Below are positions 43,799-55,319 of a stretch of 64,000 nucleotides of DNA, one piece after another. Position 1 is the first letter of the stretch; each line of letters opens with the position of its first letter. The notes under the pieces were generated by a model that saw nothing but the letters and a program-made list of their open reading frames with translations, ran no database searches and was not told the DNA's origin. The DNA is from Takakia lepidozioides (Eukaryota; Streptophyta; Takakiopsida; Takakiales; Takakiaceae): assembly GCA_030704615.1 (NCBI GenBank), contig CM060732.1, positions 58,445,053-58,509,052 of the forward strand, in the 5' to 3' direction. The position numbers were made by a program, and so were the translations under genes.

Positions 43799-44953
43799 GG
43801 GGCAATTGACACTTACCATGTATCTAACCCTATTGTCCTAGGTTTTGGAATTTTTATGCTTGCTAAGGGAGTAATTGAAAATTCATATATACAAAGAAGA
43901 CCTGATAAGAGCCACTTCGCTCTGTGGCTACTTTCCCTTTGTGGAGTTGGGTGCGATTAGTTATTACAATTTCAGGTCGAAGGGAACAAAAGTAGAAGGC
44001 CCTGATATGGATAACAAGAGAGCCGGGCCCAATTATATTCAGTAAAAGTCGTAAGGGAAGCTCTTTGCGGATTGAGTATATTTTTCCGTCCAAACTAAGA
44101 GCCACTTCGCCTTCCGGCTACTTTCTGTTTGGGGGATGAGAATTATACACAAAAGTGCGAGGCCCCGGATATAGTACCATGCGAGCAGGGCCACTGTAGA
44201 TTGAGAAATTGGGCAAAAAGACGGTAGGGGGCCACAAAATCGAACAAAGCTCTTTATGGATTTTTTGTGTTTTTTAAGAGAACAAGGGATTGAAGCCCTG
44301 GTTAAAATATTATTATCAACTATTCGGGAAAAAATTACACCATGAGGCACACACACCCTGATAAGTGAATAGTCGAACCATACCCCCACTAAGGGTAAAC
44401 ACCAGCCATTCTTTTATTGGCGCCAAATTGCGACCTAAAAAAATAAAATGGAATATTCTGTCACAAATTCCCTGTTTTTTCATGGATGAAGTCGCCAAAC
44501 TTCTCCAAATAAAAAAAACATTATGGATGAATTCTCCAAATATGGATGATATACATATATTAAGGTAAAGATATGGATGAATGTTACTGGATGAACAGAA
44601 TGTACAGCTATTTTTTGCAAAACTCTGTAGCCACTCGTGCTGCTTTCCAAATTCCTTAATGGTAAACACTAAACACCATGGAGTCAGCAAGGGGCGACCC
44701 TTACTTGAAAACCAAGGCAAAGCCTTTCATAGAGTAAATGAAGAACATGACAGAGCAATAAAGCCAAACACCCAAGATGGGTGGGATGACGATAACTGCT
44801 GCTGTAAATCTAGCATTGACCGTCTACTATGAGAACCAATCTATGTGTAGTGTAGTGAAGTCTCAAGGCTATTGTAATATATGACACAAACAATTGAGAC
44901 AATACCGTCAATGGCCCGTTCCGTGTGGCCATGATTCCATGAATAACTCAGGC
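43799..44953 (+). repeat. 1.13-kb direct repeat, copy 2
   Basis: Same orientation as 39816-40944. Together they flank a 2.85-kb block made of T copy 2 and spacer X. Confidence 0.85.
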
Positions 44954-45019
44954 CCTCCGCCATTTGAGGGCCGTAAACGGGGGCGGGACCTGGCCAGGTC
45001 CCGAAAATGGCGGAAGGCC
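44951..45019. repeat. Nested palindrome (hairpin-forming)
   Basis: A perfect 20-bp palindrome, CGGGACCTGGCCAGGTCCCG, at 44984-45003 is enclosed by a second inverted pair: ggccctccgccattt at 44951 and aaatggcggaaggcc ending about 45019, with one mismatch. It sits exactly at the end of the 1.13-kb repeat. Confidence 0.85.
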
Positions 45020-47690
45020 CGACATGCGGGCCCTTGTGCTGCATAAACAAGTGCCTGAAGTGAGGCTTACGAATCATAAGGCTCTTGCGGCAAAACCATG
45101 TAGTGATGGAAGTTATGAATAGTAAGGCATGGTCACTGATCGATGTAAGGCGTCTATTTATACACACCGAAATTTTCGGGCAGTTCCTTACGGGATCAAT
45201 CACAAGTGCTGGAACAGGAGTGCCACGTTAGAGATTATCAACCGTCCGATGGGCTGTTACATGAATCTTCCCCGTTGAAGGAAAAGGTTGCGAGATGTGA
45301 GTAGAAGAGGCGAGGGTAAGCGTGTGAGAGTATAAAGGAGGACGATGATGTGCGCAGAGATGAGAGCTGGTTTGCGAAGCGTGTGAAGTGCGTGTACTCG
45401 CGCTGCAGACTAGATCTGCGCTCTGTGTGCTTTGTAAGTAGATTCGTAAAGCATGGCCCTCGCTTTTCGTTGCAATGACGAGCTCGCTGCTGCAATAATG
45501 GATGCAGAGACAGGAAAACATATATGGGGACGAGAGACGGACACGCCTGTGCGAGTCAGGCGAGGATTAGGGGTGCAGTAGTCTCGCAATAGTATATAGA
45601 GTGCAGTGCTGAGCTAGTCCATTGCAAGTTCGGAAGCGGTTGTAGGAGGGTTTCGTCGGACCGCGATGACCGGACCCCACATTTGTTTCGAATTGGCAAG
45701 GGTATCTAGCGTGACATTGGTCTTGTTTCACTAGTCTATGATGCAGATTCTTCATTTGGTTGTACTGGTTCTTTGTTCTGAACTGCATCTAACGAAGGAT
45801 CTGCATTATAAACCGGTGAAAGAAGGCCGCCTGATAGTGAGGATGATTGCATTCGCGCTCCTACAGGAGAGCCAATGCTGGAAGTGGCAGCATCGCCCTC
45901 TCTCCCTTTTTTCGGGTTTCTGTGGAAGCTTGTCGTTTGAAGAGGGGTAATGGTGAGAGAGAGAGAGAGGATGCAAACATGAATTTCAGAATATAACATA
46001 GCACTGACAATGTTGACCTGGAAGGAACTGAAACTTCCATTCCCAATCTTGGTGTTTCTAGAGCTGTTATTGTAGTGTTGTTGGCTTGTATTTGCCAGGC
46101 TACGTACATTTTAAGATGTTGCTACATGGTGCAAGTGCAACCCTTTCCCGGGACCCTTCGTCTCTCTATCCCTTTGAGTCTCCTCCTCCCCCTCTCTGAT
46201 TTCAAGATGACAAGTTCATGACAGCCGTCTCACTCACTGCAGGTCCTCGTTTTGTCAATGTCTGCTGTCAATTCGAATGAGCATGTATATAGGATAGTCC
46301 ATTTGGAGCATTTTGTCTTATATGTGGATTTCTAACTGACGAGACATTGTACATACTGCAGAGTGTCACTGCGGAATTTCTGATGAGGGAGTTCTGGGAT
46401 TGACCACTAGACACATAGCGTCTTTAAATTTTTAGTTGGTGGAGGCTGGGGCTGTTGATCTACACGCAGTAGCACATCTCTGAAACAATAGCGAAGTTGT
46501 AGTGGGATCAGCTGCGTCAACTACAGTCAGACATTTCCTGGGGATGGAGGCACAGAGATAAGAAGGAAAGAGCAAATCATCCTTCATGATCCTTTTGGCT
46601 CTTTGAAATGTAACGTTCGACATTCTGAAAGTTAATCTATCTTGCAGAAGGAAAAAAAAAGCGGGTTTAACAGTCTTCACCACGAAGGGGACAACCATAC
46701 ACAAGGTTACAGCAGGAGGGATGCGTTTGTATTTGTATAGCCCGCCATGGGCTCGTAAAAGATACTTGTCCCACATACTATATCCATAGACGTGTATGCA
46801 TCGGCTTTAACATCCTGACACTTCACTTCATATATTTTACATTGTAGTTTCCTAAAATTACCATTTGCCTGTGGAATCCGTGATAAAGTTACAGTTTGTC
46901 TAACCTCCAGCGAAAGAGAATGTAAGAAGTTAACACTGGCTGACGAGAGAAATTGAGAGGATAAACCTCGAGTGTGCCCATGTACATCTGTAGATTTGAT
47001 TTGTGTAGGACAGTGTCAATAGCTGCCTGCGAAGAGCCAGCCGAAAAGGTAGCCTGTCAAGTTGTTAGGCAGGATGGGCTTATCTGTAACTGTACCAATC
47101 TGATGCGGGGTGAACTTTTTCATCTTTAACTCATATCTAAAGTCATTTTATTAATAGAGTGTTATAGAACACTGTCGCTTGGCGGCCACGTTCCTATGCA
47201 GCCAAGGTGACATGTCCTCCTGCCTCTTTAGTGACTGAAAGAACACACTCTCCATACTAACTTATTGCATACACAGTTCAGGACTCTCCTCCCAGCCAAT
47301 CAGAGGAGCATAAAAATGCAGTTGATCAAGCATCTGGTCTCGGAGAGTACGACCCACTGTGCAAGAAACAACAAAGTGCCATCCACTGACTCGACAATGA
47401 CATTGGGTGGGGGGTGTAGTAAGTCTTCTTAACAATGACTACAGCCATAGTGGCCACCACAAACTTGGGCAGAAAGATAGGTTCTGTAGCAAGAGTACAT
47501 ATAATGACATTCATGATAGTAGTCGAGGCAGATTTCCTGCACTCATAGTTACGAACTCAATAGAAAGATATGTGCATGTTAGAAACGGATACGAATTGCG
47601 TACCCAAGCCATCTAGATACAATGAAATCCGACAGGCAATCAGATCATGTGGGTCAAGATAAGGTGTGGAACCAAACCGGACTCTCTCTA
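45020..47690. other. Spacer with no gene recognised
   Basis: Only short unsupported frames. A (GA) run lies at 45954-45970 and a pyrimidine-rich stretch around 46150-46210. I see no splice-consistent exon chain. Confidence 0.45.
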
Positions 47691-48480
47691 ATATTCAGAT
47701 TTCTGATATGCTGTAGAAGTGCTGTAAATGGAGTCATCTCTTATTCATTTCCCCTCTTTCGTTTGGTTCGTCCAGGATGTCCTCTTGCACCACTTCTTTT
47801 CCTAATTGGTTCTGATGGCCTTGGCTTATCTGTCTGGGTCCAGACGAGATATTGCTGGTTTGCAACTCCCTCCCCCTCATTTTGACCTCCCGCGCTCTAT
47901 AAAGACCTCAATATGCTGATGATACGGTTTTGTTTTAACAACTCCTCTATTGCTAATGTCACCGCTGGCCTATCCTCTTTGAATTCTTTCTGCCTAACTT
48001 TGGGTTTGAAGGTCAACTGGCCCAAGAACATTGGATTGCTGTCTAAGGTCAGTGATCTCTCTTTTGCTAATCGATTTGACCCCTGGGGAGAGGATTTCGT
48101 CCTACAATGGCTTGCCGACGGGGCCTCTCACCCTCTTCTGGGATATCGATTCGGGTATGAACTCTCCGATGCCATCAGGTGTGATTCCGTACTGGGCAAA
48201 TCCAAACTCAAACTAGCATATTGGAGCTCTGCCATGCTTTCTGTATCCGATCGTGCATTAATTCTTAACCAGATTATAGCTGCACCCCTCTGGTTCTTTG
48301 CCGATGTATGGTTTCTCGTCTCATCAAATACATCACAGCTCTTATGCGGAATTTTCTGTGGAGTACAACTCCTGCATCTCCAAAGAGGCGAGCTTTGGTT
48401 TCCTGGTCGCAATTCTGCCAACCTAAAAGCATGGGTGGGCTTGGTCTGTTGGATCCGGAGAAACAACTTAAAGCCTAAAT
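47690..48480 (+). pseudogene. LINE-type reverse transcriptase remnant
   Basis: On the plus strand VRPGCPLAPLLF (RT motif before the active site) is followed about 40 codons later by QYADDTVLF, the YADD catalytic box, and then a stop. After that the frame LNSFCLTLGLKVNWPKNIGLL and the LGYRFG region match the thumb/connection of plant LINE ORF2 proteins. Stops and frameshifts are frequent and both ends are truncated. Confidence 0.75.
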
Positions 48481-48489
48481 AAATCCCTC

Positions 48490-50567
48490 GTGCGTTGCAA
48501 CACTCTCTCAATCCATGGTGCAGGATCGTTGGCACCTACATGGTGAACGCTCTCCCTCGATCTTCCCCTCTTTGGGTCACGTCCTTACGTTGGATTGTTC
48601 AGGGTTATGGAAACTGCCTTCCTCTGGGTTCCATTGAAGCTCTTGGAGGTCAATTTGGAGTGCCCAGAACTCTCTCGCTCTCATTTGATGCCCTCGTCCT
48701 TTGCGGAAGCGAACATGCAATCCTCATAACAATTTCTAGTCCCTAAAGACTTCAAGTCTGAAGGTAGTGAAGTGTCGCCAAAATCAATACATAGAGTTCA
48801 CAAGTTTACAAGGAGATTCCTGAGTGAGTTGCACTCGAAAGGGATAAACAAAGCCTAACTCTTTTTAGATTCTCCACTGTGCCTGTATATGTATCCGTGA
48901 GAGAGCTAGAGAATGATTTTGAAAGTGGGAGAAGGAGAGAGAGAAACGAAACGAAATGAAATGGTACTTTATAATTGGGAGATGGATTGAGAGGATAATT
49001 GGCTGGCATCGACATTCTAGAATCCAGCATTGCAACTCTCTACTTACGTAGACGTCAAACAAAAGATATGGAATAGTGCATAGCTGTACCAAATGTGGGC
49101 TATGAAGCTTTGCACTATATTCATAGACGCAGCTACATTGATGTGGATTCTCCTCCGGGCTCTTGCTCCTTCATTCCAAAATTTCACTTGATGTGTCCCT
49201 GTGATTCTAGGTGTGCAGGGGAAGCTCACAGTTTCCAAGTCGATAGCAAATCACCAACCATGCATCCATTTGATTCACTTATTCATTTGTTTTTCATTCC
49301 TAAATGTGGAGTGAGTGTAGAGGGCAGGGGTGGGAGGAAGGGAGCCATCTCTCCATTTCTCTAAAGCTCTTGTGCTGCATTTAGTTGAAATGTCCCATGA
49401 ATTTCCAAGTTTCAGGATCTCCATGTGGAAATTGTTTTGGCTGCTCATTTGATAATGCAAGATTCCCCCTCACCAGATTCTTCCTTTGTAGGCAAATTCA
49501 AGGAAATCCCTTCCTATTCCCTAGAATATAAGGGAAATTATCAAAACCTCTCTATGATCAACTCACTATTATAGGAAACCTCGATAAGGGAGGTAATCAT
49601 AAATCACCGTCAGAGAGAACGGGGCTCTCCTCGGCCGCCCAGAGCTGTGTGCAGGGTAGGTGTGAGAGCGTGTCAGAGTACGAGGCTACAGCACCGCGGT
49701 GAGCATTCATGGCACTGGCAGCTTCTGAGAACACCAACTCCTGTGCAGAGTCTGCTGTCATCAGTCCGGAACTGCTAACACATATTCGTGGCAGCCAAGT
49801 TTGGCATCAGTCTAGCCAGGACAGTAGAATACTAGATGGCGGATCGAACTTGGGCCGAGTGATTGACGGCAGTGCTTGTATGATGCGCCAAAAGTAGCGG
49901 GAGCAGGGCTGCGCAGATTCGGTGCGCGAGATTGCAGCTGCGAGAGATGTGGAGGCAGTGACGGCGAGGCAGAGTGGGTGCGGGTGGGATGTGGTGTGGG
50001 TGCGCGACCCTCTTGCGTCTGTGGCTGCTCATGAATGGGGTGCAGGCGTAACGGCCGTGACTTCGCAGAAGCAGGTTCAGTGGATGGCAGATCTTGGTGC
50101 TCCGGACACGGTTGCAATAAGTTGTGAGGGAGGACTTGAATGCATGTGGGTAGGTAGGTGCCGATCCAACTTGTCTTGGCACCTGGTGCGGGAGGGATTT
50201 TCGGGAAGGTGATGCATAATCAATATATGAAGAAACAGAAGCATTGAAGTGCTACTTGCCTCAACCGTATTACGTGAGTAGGATGCTCTCTCAGGACTGT
50301 TGGTCCAAAGCAATGATACCTGAGCTGCTCGACCAGATTGACTCCTCGCATCATTTCAGGAATCTTCAGTTTGATGAGCCATGGATGGACCACTTGGATT
50401 GCTGCGGTCTAGTCTGAGCTGGACTGACACACCTTTGGGCTTTAGCCTAGTAGCAGCACAGTGGCTGGCCCTCTACAACACATCCAGAGGCCCGTTTAAC
50501 ATGTGCACACCGACACAAGGGGTTTTTGGTTTAAAATTGCATCTCATGTCAATTTTTTGTCGATTTT
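48490..50567. other. Spacer, possibly with a promoter-proximal region
   Basis: No gene recognised. 49.6-50.2 kb is more GC-rich with short ATG frames on both strands (e.g. 49709-49897, MALAASENTNSCAES), but none has recognisable features. Confidence 0.4.
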
Positions 50568-50568
50568 G

Positions 50569-50630
50569 ATTGTTTAGGGGTTGTTTAGGGTCACCACTAT
50601 TGTCAAGATTAATTATTGACCCTAAACAAT
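50569..50630. repeat. Inverted repeat at the end of the repetitive ORF
   Basis: ttgtttagggtca at 50581-50593 pairs with tgaccctaaacaa at 50617-50629, and gattgtttagg at 50569 can pair with the same right arm. The right arm touches the stop codon of the ORF and the repeat unit is cut off right there, so an insertion border is likely. Confidence 0.7.
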
Positions 50631-52831
50631 CACGAAACTATCTTCAGAGCATGTAAGTTGCCAAGCTGACCTCCTAATCCCTCCCCAATCTGGGATGTGG
50701 CCCATGAATAAGCCACCTCAGTCATCATTTTGTCAGTATTAGGTGCACCAGCCTTAGATATGGGAGGCCCTTGGGCTGTGACAGAAACTGAGGGTTGTAC
50801 CTTTCTTTCGTCTCCTTTCTCTTCTTGATTAACCAGCTTCGCACCATCATCCTCCAGACTATGTTGCATGTCAACAGTAACTGGCAGTGATGGATTTGTC
50901 GCCATACATTCACCAATACCAGCGTAAACTTTAAGCTCCAACTCCTCTTGGCAACAAGGCCCAGCTTGTAAATTCCTTCCCTCCATGCCCACTGATCCTA
51001 CTTCTATCTTCAGAGCATGTAGGTTGCCAAGCTGACCTCCTAATCCCTCCAGAATCTGGGATGCGGCCCAGGAATAAGCCACCTCAGTCATCATTTTGTC
51101 ATTACTAGCCAGGACTGCAGTATCTTTCTGCAAGCCAGTATCTGGTGCACCAGCCTTAGATATGGGAGGCCCTTGGAGTGTGACAGAAACTGAGGGTTGT
51201 ACCTTTCTTGCGGCTCCTTTCTCCTCTTGATTGACCAGCTTCGCACCATCATCCTCCAGACTATGTTGCCTGTCAACAGTAACTGGCAGTGATGGATTTG
51301 TCGCCATACATTCACCAATACCAGCGTAAACGCTAAACTCCAACTCCTCTTGACAACAAGGCCCAGCTTGTAAATTCCTTCCCTCCACGCCCGCCGATCC
51401 TACTTCTATCTTCAGAGCCTGTAGGTTGCCCAGCTGACCTCCTAATCCCTCCAGAATCTGGGATGCGGCCCAGGAATAAGCCATCTCAGTCATCATTTTG
51501 TCAGTACTAGCCAGGACTGCAGTATCTTTCTCCAAGCCCAACAAAGTGGTCTCTGGTGCACCAGCCTTAGATATGGGAGGCCCTTGGAGTGTGACAGAAA
51601 CTGAGGGTTGTACCTTTCTTTTGTCTCCTGTCCCCTCTTGATTGACCAGCTTCGCACCATCATCCTCCAGACTATGTTGCCTGTCAACAGTAACTGGCAG
51701 TGATGGATTTGTCGCCATACATTCACCAATACCAGTGTAAACGCTAAACTCCAACTCCTCTTGACAACAAGGCCCAGCTTGTAAATTCCTTCCCTCCACG
51801 CCCACCGATCCTGCTTCTATCTTCAGAGCATGTAGGTTGCCAAGCTGACCTCCTAATCCCTCCAGCATCTGGGATGTGGCCCATGAATAAGCCACCTGAG
51901 TCATCATTTTGTCAGTACTAGCCAGGACCGCAGTATCTTTCTCCAAGCCCAACAAAGTGGTCTCTGGTGCACCAGCCTTAGATATGGGAGGCCCTTGGAG
52001 TGTGACAGAAACTGAGGGTTGTACCTTTCTTTTGTCTCCTGTCTCCTCTTGATTAACCAGCTTCGCACCATCATCTGGAGGTTGCCTTTCAACAGTAACT
52101 GGGAGTGATGGATTTGTTGCCATACATTCACCAATACCAGCGTAAACTTTAAGCTCCAACTCCTCTTGACAACAAGGCCCAGCTTGTAAATTCCTTCCCT
52201 TCACACCCACCGATCCTACTTCTATCTTCAGAGCATGTAGGTTGCCAAGCTGACCTCCTAATCCCTCCAGAATCTGGGATGCGGCCCATGAATAAGCCAC
52301 CTGAGTCATCATTTTGTCAGTACTATCCAGGACTGCAGTATCGTTCTCCAAGCCCAACAAAGTGGTAGCTGGTGCACCAGCCTTAGATATGGGAGGCCCT
52401 TGGACTGTGACATGATTAACCAGCTTCGCACCATCATCCTCCAGACTATGTTGCCTGTCAACAGTAACTGGCAGTGATGGATTTGTCGCCATACATTCAC
52501 CAATACCAGCATAAACTTTAAGCTCCAACTCCTCTTGACAAGAAGGCCCAGCTTGTAAATTCCTTCCCTCCACGCCCACCGATCCTACTTCTATCTTCAG
52601 AGCATGTAGGTTGCCAAGCTGACCTCCTAATGCCTCCAGGATCTGGGATGCGGCCCATGAATAAGCCACCTGAGTCATCATTTTGTCATTACTAGCCAGG
52701 ACTGCAGTATCTGTCTCCAAGCCCAACCTGCTCCCCATCTCCAGTGCCAAACCAGCTTTCTCTACAAGCCGTAGGTTCTCTTTGTCTGTGAATCTGACAG
52801 TTGACATCTCTGTTTGGCCTCCACTCCCATG
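50630..52831 (-). CDS. Tandem-repeat protein, 725 residues, probable C-terminal exon of the DCD gene
   Basis: From MSTVRFTDKENLRLVEKAG (ATG at 52807) the frame holds five full repeats of about 122-137 residues and a sixth that is cut short. Each has DTAVLASTDKMMTQVAYSW, ILEGLGGQLGNLHALKIEVG, NLQAGPCCQEELE, VYAGIGECMATNPSLPVTV, SLEDDGAKLVNQEE and PSVSVTLQGPPISKAG. Spacing between equivalent points is 369, 405, 411, 402 and 366 bases, all multiples of three, and the frame has no stop. Both facts favour real coding. No known domain recognised. An acceptor-like tgtcag lies at about 52832, which would join in phase 0 to the upstream DCD exons; this junction is inferred. The last repeat ends abruptly (HALKIVS, stop) at an inverted repeat. 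Confidence 0.65.
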   Translation of the reverse strand, partial: HGSGGQTEMSTVRFTDKENLRLVEKAGLALEMGSRLGLETDTAVLASNDKMMTQVAYSWAASQILEALGGQLGNLHALKIEVGSVGVEGRNLQAGPSCQEELELKVYAGIGECMATNPSLPVTVDRQHSLEDDGAKLVNHVTVQGPPISKAGAPATTLLGLENDTAVLDSTDKMMTQVAYSWAASQILEGLGGQLGNLHALKIEVGSVGVKGRNLQAGPCCQEELELKVYAGIGECMATNPSLPVTVERQPPDDGAKLVNQEETGDKRKVQPSVSVTLQGPPISKAGAPETTLLGLEKDTAVLASTDKMMTQVAYSWATSQMLEGLGGQLGNLHALKIEAGSVGVEGRNLQAGPCCQEELEFSVYTGIGECMATNPSLPVTVDRQHSLEDDGAKLVNQEGTGDKRKVQPSVSVTLQGPPISKAGAPETTLLGLEKDTAVLASTDKMMTEMAYSWAASQILEGLGGQLGNLQALKIEVGSAGVEGRNLQAGPCCQEELEFSVYAGIGECMATNPSLPVTVDRQHSLEDDGAKLVNQEEKGAARKVQPSVSVTLQGPPISKAGAPDTGLQKDTAVLASNDKMMTEVAYSWAASQILEGLGGQLGNLHALKIEVGSVGMEGRNLQAGPCCQEELELKVYAGIGECMATNPSLPVTVDMQHSLEDDGAKLVNQEEKGDERKVQPSVSVTAQGPPISKAGAPNTDKMMTEVAYSWATSQIGEGLGGQLGNLHALKIVS

Positions 52832-53437
52832 CTGACAATTGACATCTCTGCTTCTAACCCTACATCTGCATTATGCAAGCCAAGTGCTATTAAGCTCTCT
52901 GGCATTTCCTGTACAAAAGAAGAAGCTGATTTACGAGGGGTTGTGACAGTTGTTGCCAAGCTGTCTCCAGTGAAACTATAGATCCACTACAACAAACAGA
53001 AACTGCAACCTCAAACTCCTCAGAACCTAGTCATTGATGGATTTCCACACACAAGATTCAGCTAAACAGTTTGGAGCCCCAGGAGAAACTGTCACTGCAG
53101 GAGTAGGAGGAAGTAGCGCAGAGGGACTTGCTTTGGACATCACTAACCCGCCTTCGGCAGATGACTGCACAATCCCAACACTGGTCTCACCTTCACCGAC
53201 CTGCTTTTGCACACACATATGCACAGACACAGATGATGAATAGACGAATGCATAAAGCCACACTCTCCACCATCTCTCTGTCTTGCCTGTCTGCATCTCA
53301 TCTGTCGGTCTTATAAACTCTTTGACTCCAATGCGAAACAATAAATATTGCTTGATAATTCTGATGAATTAGACATACACGCGCGTGCATGACATTCACA
53401 ATATATGCTGGACATGGCTTGATGATGTTGCACGAAC

Positions 53438-55319
53438 CTTCTGACGCTTTTTGTGCTTTTTCTTCAGTTTATTCTCTCTTTGTGGTCTTTGAAGATCAGG
53501 CTGAGTTGAAATCTGATTACTCTGCACAGTCTGGGAATGCAATCCGCACAAATGGGCCTCCCTCCTAAATAAATCCATGAGTCTCTGGACCTGTTCAAAG
53601 AATATCCTCACATTTACTTTCTCAACATGCCCATGACACATATGACGGCAAACCAAAAACCAAGACACACCAAAACCACATATGAGAGTCTACTCTGACT
53701 TCAAAGCAACATCGTTTCAATGAAAGCCTAGATCGCACTTTGTGTAAATTTCTACTCGGGATATCTACTTGAAACTTAATGTTTTCTGGACTGTCAGGTG
53801 CTAAGACCTACTGCAAATGATCGTGTTGAGGAGGTGTAGTCGTGCAGAGACAGAATGGATGCATTAGTCCGCTACACCAGAGAGGCAACCTTTCAATACA
53901 ATATCAGTTGCCAGTGGAGGTATGATCAGGCTATTGTGGTGTCTAACCCACCAACAAGACACGTCTCCTTTGTCGGCAGTTAAGGGCATTTCACGAAGCA
54001 AGTGACAAGAAACCTCCAGGTTAATGAAGGTTCTCCACGTGCTTTGTGCTGAGACACCAAGTAACCCACTACAATAACACCTTCCACAAGAGAAGAACCA
54101 ATAAGGAGGAGATGACAGGGTGACATTGGTCCTTCAGTCAATCTGGGACCCAAAAGAATGCCACTGAGAAACCCCTTCTAAATGCAAAGCATCACTTCTA
54201 AGCTTGCTAGGCTGACTTTGCATCTGATATTTGCATTCCAGACCAGAGGAGACTCCAATTCAAGAGTTAGAACTCATAGAACCTACTTGACTTGTGGTCA
54301 GCTCATACGTGAACTTGTGCCTATCGATGTAGTTTTCCCGTATGGCTTCTTTAAAGACATTTTCTGGCAAATTGGGGCACTCATCAATGCAACGGATTTT
54401 GATCTGCAACAAACACAAAATCTACCCACACATTTAGTAGAGTTTGATTTGACCTCAAAGCATAAAACCTCTCTGATTGCTTGAGATCTTAGTATGGAAC
54501 TGTGTAATCTTCATTTAACTGCTCCAAACAATAAGGAAATGTGAGGCAGCAGTGAGCGATCATACTCAACTTAATAAATGGGAGTTCTACTGTTATTCAC
54601 CCACCGCAAGATGTTTGCCAGTCCAATTGTACAGCATGCTAGCAGAGTGACAGCATATATGCTTAACAAAACAGGCGCCCGTGTTTGCCTTATCAAATTA
54701 CCCAGTGTGGGATGATTGTAAATATAACACCAGACCAAGAGCTGTAAAGATAAGAGGGTGACCTGTGCTGGGAATGAGCCAAAATTGGCAAAGGCACCTG
54801 GCACAATACTCATGCCTCCATACGAGGTTGCCTCATAGATTCCTGACATTTCCTTGACTCCAAAATTGAAGAGGAAGAGCTTGGAACCAGGGACAACCCG
54901 AAGCACCTGCATATTCCAGAAAAACTGGATCAAGAGGTGCAAGTTCCATGGCAAGTTCTCTCAAAGTGCAGAGTGGTTCCTTCTCCTGAATGAAAACTGA
55001 AGGAAAGTTTTTTGCATTGGCATGTCCTCTCCCTCAAACTTAAAACATTTTGTTGGATTCGTCTTACCTGGCTCTTGTTGTTGCCTGGCAATCCAAACAG
55101 CTGCAGCCTCATGCACTCATGATAAGTTTTAGTTGTGCATCCAAATATCATTCCTGCAAGAGGTGGATCAGCAAGCGGCTCCCGGACATATGGACGTCTT
55201 GATGGACGTACCGGGCCTAACCTACGAAAAACACTCGGTGACGATGGGAATACCCCAAAGGAGCCAGACCCCAACTGGGCCCTTTGGGCCCACTTTGAAA
55301 GCCGGGGGGCGTCTTCCAT
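53438..55319 (-). CDS. DCD (development and cell death) domain protein, N-terminal exons
   Basis: Four minus-strand exons with phase-0 GT-AG junctions: 55319-55068, 54906-54763, 54403-54287 and 53590-53438. Together they spell the DCD domain: LAGMIFGCTTKTYHECMRLQ, LFGLPGNNKSQ, SKLFLFNFGVKEMSGIYEAT, NFGSFPAQIKIRC, LPENVFKEAIREN, HKFTYELTTSQVQRLMDLF. A basic, nuclear-signal-like tract follows (NKLKKKHKKRQK). DCD proteins of plants act in stress, development and cell-death responses; the molecular role is mostly unknown. The first ATG after an in-frame TAG is at 55319; a further upstream exon is possible. The phase-0 donor at 53437 must join downstream. A possible exon at 53200-53027 keeps the frame but ends in TAG, and the repetitive ORF at 50.6-52.8 kb is the best candidate for the rest. 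Confidence 0.85.

Noticed and set aside
44841-45203. 120-residue minus-strand ORF
   Set aside because: It spans the border of the 1.13-kb repeat and the palindrome; composition not protein-like.
53027-53200. Fifth exon of the DCD gene
   Set aside because: It begins after a good acceptor in phase 0 but runs into TAG with no usable donor in front. Kept only as a possibility in the DCD entry.
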